From positions 1-13,142 of the forward strand of contig JAGQUL010000151.1 of the NCBI GenBank assembly GCA_020438525.1: 13,142 bases of DNA. The letters run 5' to 3'. Source of the DNA: Thermoleophilia bacterium. Lineage in GTDB: Bacteria > Actinomycetota > Thermoleophilia > Gaiellales > SKUG01. Made by a program: the position numbers and the translations under genes. Of this stretch, positions 12,033-13,142 are shown one piece after another (positions within the stretch are counted from its first letter, which is position 1; every line of letters starts with the position of its first letter). The notes below the pieces were generated by a model that saw nothing but the letters and a program-made list of their open reading frames with translations, was not told the DNA's origin and made no database searches.

Positions 12033-12470
12033 CTACCAGACGTAGCAGAGCACCTCGCCGCCGACGTTGTGGCCGGCTGCTTCCTTGCTGGTCATGACGC
12101 CCTTGGACGTCGACATGATCGCCACGCCCAGGCCGCCGAGCACCTTCGGCAGGCGCGAGCTCGGGGCGTACTCGCGCCGACCCGGCTTGCTCATGCGGCG
12201 GATGCCGGTGATGACCTGCTTGCGGTCGTGCGTGTACTTGAGCTTCACGACGAGGACCTTGCAGTAGGAGCCCTGCTCCACCGAGTAGTCCTCCACGTAG
12301 CCCTCGCGCTTGAGGATGCGGGCGATCGCCTCGAGCAGCTTGCTCGACGGCACGGCCACCTCGTCCTTGAGCGCGCGGCTTGCGTTGCGCAGTCGCGTGA
12401 GCATGTCGCCGACCGGGTCGTTGACCTGACCGCGGTAGCGGATCTCGCTGATGTCGATGGTCTGCTTCAT
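12033..12470 (-). CDS. rpsH: 30S ribosomal protein S8 with short N-terminal extension
   Basis: S8 binds the central domain of 16S rRNA and, in E. coli, represses the spc operon by binding its mRNA near rplE. The 145-residue product contains DPVGDMLTRLRNASRALKDE, VPSSKLLEAIARILKREGY and the C-terminal signature SKGVMTSKEAAGHNVGGEVLCYVW. Most bacterial S8 proteins begin about two residues before DPI-DMLTR. This one has about 17 residues there (MKQTIDISEIRYRGQVN) and no alternative start codon within that stretch, so the extension looks real. The start is 7 nt after the rpsN stop and the ribosome site is weak, so translation may be coupled. Confidence 0.97.
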   Translation of the reverse strand: MKQTIDISEIRYRGQVNDPVGDMLTRLRNASRALKDEVAVPSSKLLEAIARILKREGYVEDYSVEQGSYCKVLVVKLKYTHDRKQVITGIRRMSKPGRREYAPSSRLPKVLGGLGVAIMSTSKGVMTSKEAAGHNVGGEVLCYVW

Positions 12471-12477
12471 GTGTGGA

Positions 12478-12663
12478 TCACCAACTCGCCTTCGTCATGC
12501 CGGGGATCTGCCCCTTGTGCGCCATCTCGCGCAGGCAGATGCGGCACAGGCCGAACTTGCGGAACACGGCCTTGCTTCGACCGCACATGCGGCAGCGCGT
12601 GTAGCCGCGGACCGCGTACTTGGGGGGCCTGGCGGCCTTGACCTTGAGTGACGTCTTTGCCAT
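12478..12663 (-). CDS. rpsN: 30S ribosomal protein S14, zinc-binding type Z
   Basis: S14 assembles late into the head of the 30S subunit. The 61-residue product is the short zinc form. It has a basic N-terminus ([22 protein letters not shown]), Cys24-X2-Cys27 (RCRMCGR) and Cys40-X2-Cys43 (LCRICLR), and the end [15 protein letters not shown]. All four zinc ligands are intact. This type is usual in the spc operon of Actinomycetota and Firmicutes, whereas the long zinc-free form is about 100 residues. It lies 14 nt after rplE. Confidence 0.97.
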   Translation of the reverse strand: MAKTSLKVKAARPPKYAVRGYTRCRMCGRSKAVFRKFGLCRICLREMAHKGQIPGMTKASW

Positions 12664-12677
12664 CTGAACGCTTCTCC

Positions 12678-13142
12678 TTACGCCTGCTGGCCCGGCTTGC
12701 GGAACGGGAACCCGAACTTGTCGAGGAGGAGCCTGGAGCCCTCCTTCGAGCCGCCGGCGATCGTGAACACCACGTCCATGCCGCGGGTCGTGTCGACCGA
12801 GTCGTAGTCGATCTCCGGGAAGATCGTCTGGTCGGTGATGCCGAGCGCGAAGTTGCCCTGGCGATCGAAGGCCGTGGCCTTGATGCCGCGGAAGTCGCGG
12901 ATGCGGGGCAGCGCCGTGACGAGCAGTCGGTCGAGGAACTCGTACATGCGGTCCCCGCGCAGCGTCACCTTGCAGCCGATCGGCATCTCCTCGCGCAGCT
13001 TGAAGGTGGCGACCGACTTCTTGGCGCGGGTCACGACCGGCTTCTGGCCGGCGATCTGCCCCATCTGTTCGACCGCCGCGTCAAGCAGCTTCGAGTTCGT
13101 CTTGGCATCACCCACGCCCATGTTGAGCGTGATCTTCTCGAT
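12678..13142 (-). CDS. rplE: 50S ribosomal protein L5 (partial, N-terminus outside window)
   Basis: L5 binds 5S rRNA and contacts the P-site tRNA in the central protuberance. The visible 154 residues begin at [11 protein letters not shown], the conserved segment that lies about 30 residues into the protein, so the start is beyond 13142. An internal ATG at 13121 is not the true start. Further signatures are [17 protein letters not shown] [60 protein letters not shown] and the C-terminal [12 protein letters not shown]. It is the first visible gene of the minus-strand ribosomal run. Confidence 0.97.
   Translation of the reverse strand: MEKITLNMGVGDAKTNSKLLDAAVEQMGQIAGQKPVVTRAKKSVATFKLREEMPIGCKVTLRGDRMYEFLDRLLVTALPRIRDFRGIKATAFDRQGNFALGITDQTIFPEIDYDSVDTTRGMDVVFTIAGGSKEGSRLLLDKFGFPFRKPGQQA

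Noticed and set aside
1..13142. CRISPR array, phage, toxin-antitoxin, IS element or biosynthetic system
   Set aside because: No spaced direct-repeat array, transposase, integrase or toxin-like small gene pair was seen. The 15-bp array has no spacers, and all other genes are housekeeping, ion transport or unknown.

Overview
The window is high-GC bacterial chromosome and most of it is the distal part of the conserved spc/alpha ribosomal protein cluster, read on the minus strand. The gene families, zinc-type S14, the zinc-binding LID of adenylate kinase, GTG/TTG starts and strong GC bias point to Actinomycetota. A deep-branching class such as Thermoleophilia is my guess and is not proven by the sequence.

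Right part (9443-13142): an intact minus-strand run rplE(partial)-rpsN-rpsH-rplF-rplR-rpsE-rpmD-rplO. Spacing is tight except for a 78-bp gap between rplR and rpsE that holds a 50-nt hairpin. The run ends in a good intrinsic terminator just after rplO. S5 carries an acidic C-terminal tail of about 85 residues.

Middle (2032-9442): the usual continuation rplO-secY-adk-map is broken up. After rplO come a 414-bp intergenic stretch, with a 15-bp tandem repeat and two copies of a composite double-hairpin repeat, and a two-TM K+ channel with an RCK domain. Next is a plus-strand disordered/coiled-coil/proline-rich protein divergent from secY. secY and adk are separated by plus-strand rsgA, whose promoter is divergent from that of adk. 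adk is followed closely by a small membrane-protein gene, which overlaps tail to tail with a plus-strand gene for a small acidic protein that is divergent from map. secY, adk and map therefore probably use their own promoters.

Left part (1-1166): map is followed by about 280 bp where infA would normally lie, but no IF-1 gene is present. This stretch instead holds a candidate promoter and a hairpin-rich leader, then rpmJ-rpsM-rpsK(partial), the start of the alpha operon.

Functionally the genes serve translation (r-proteins, RsgA ribosome maturation GTPase, Map N-terminal processing), the Sec translocon (SecY) and nucleotide balance (Adk). The inserted genes are ion transport or of unknown function. 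I see no phage, CRISPR, IS transposase or biosynthetic cluster. The most unusual material is the repeat pair, the structured non-coding regions and the dismantled spc synteny.
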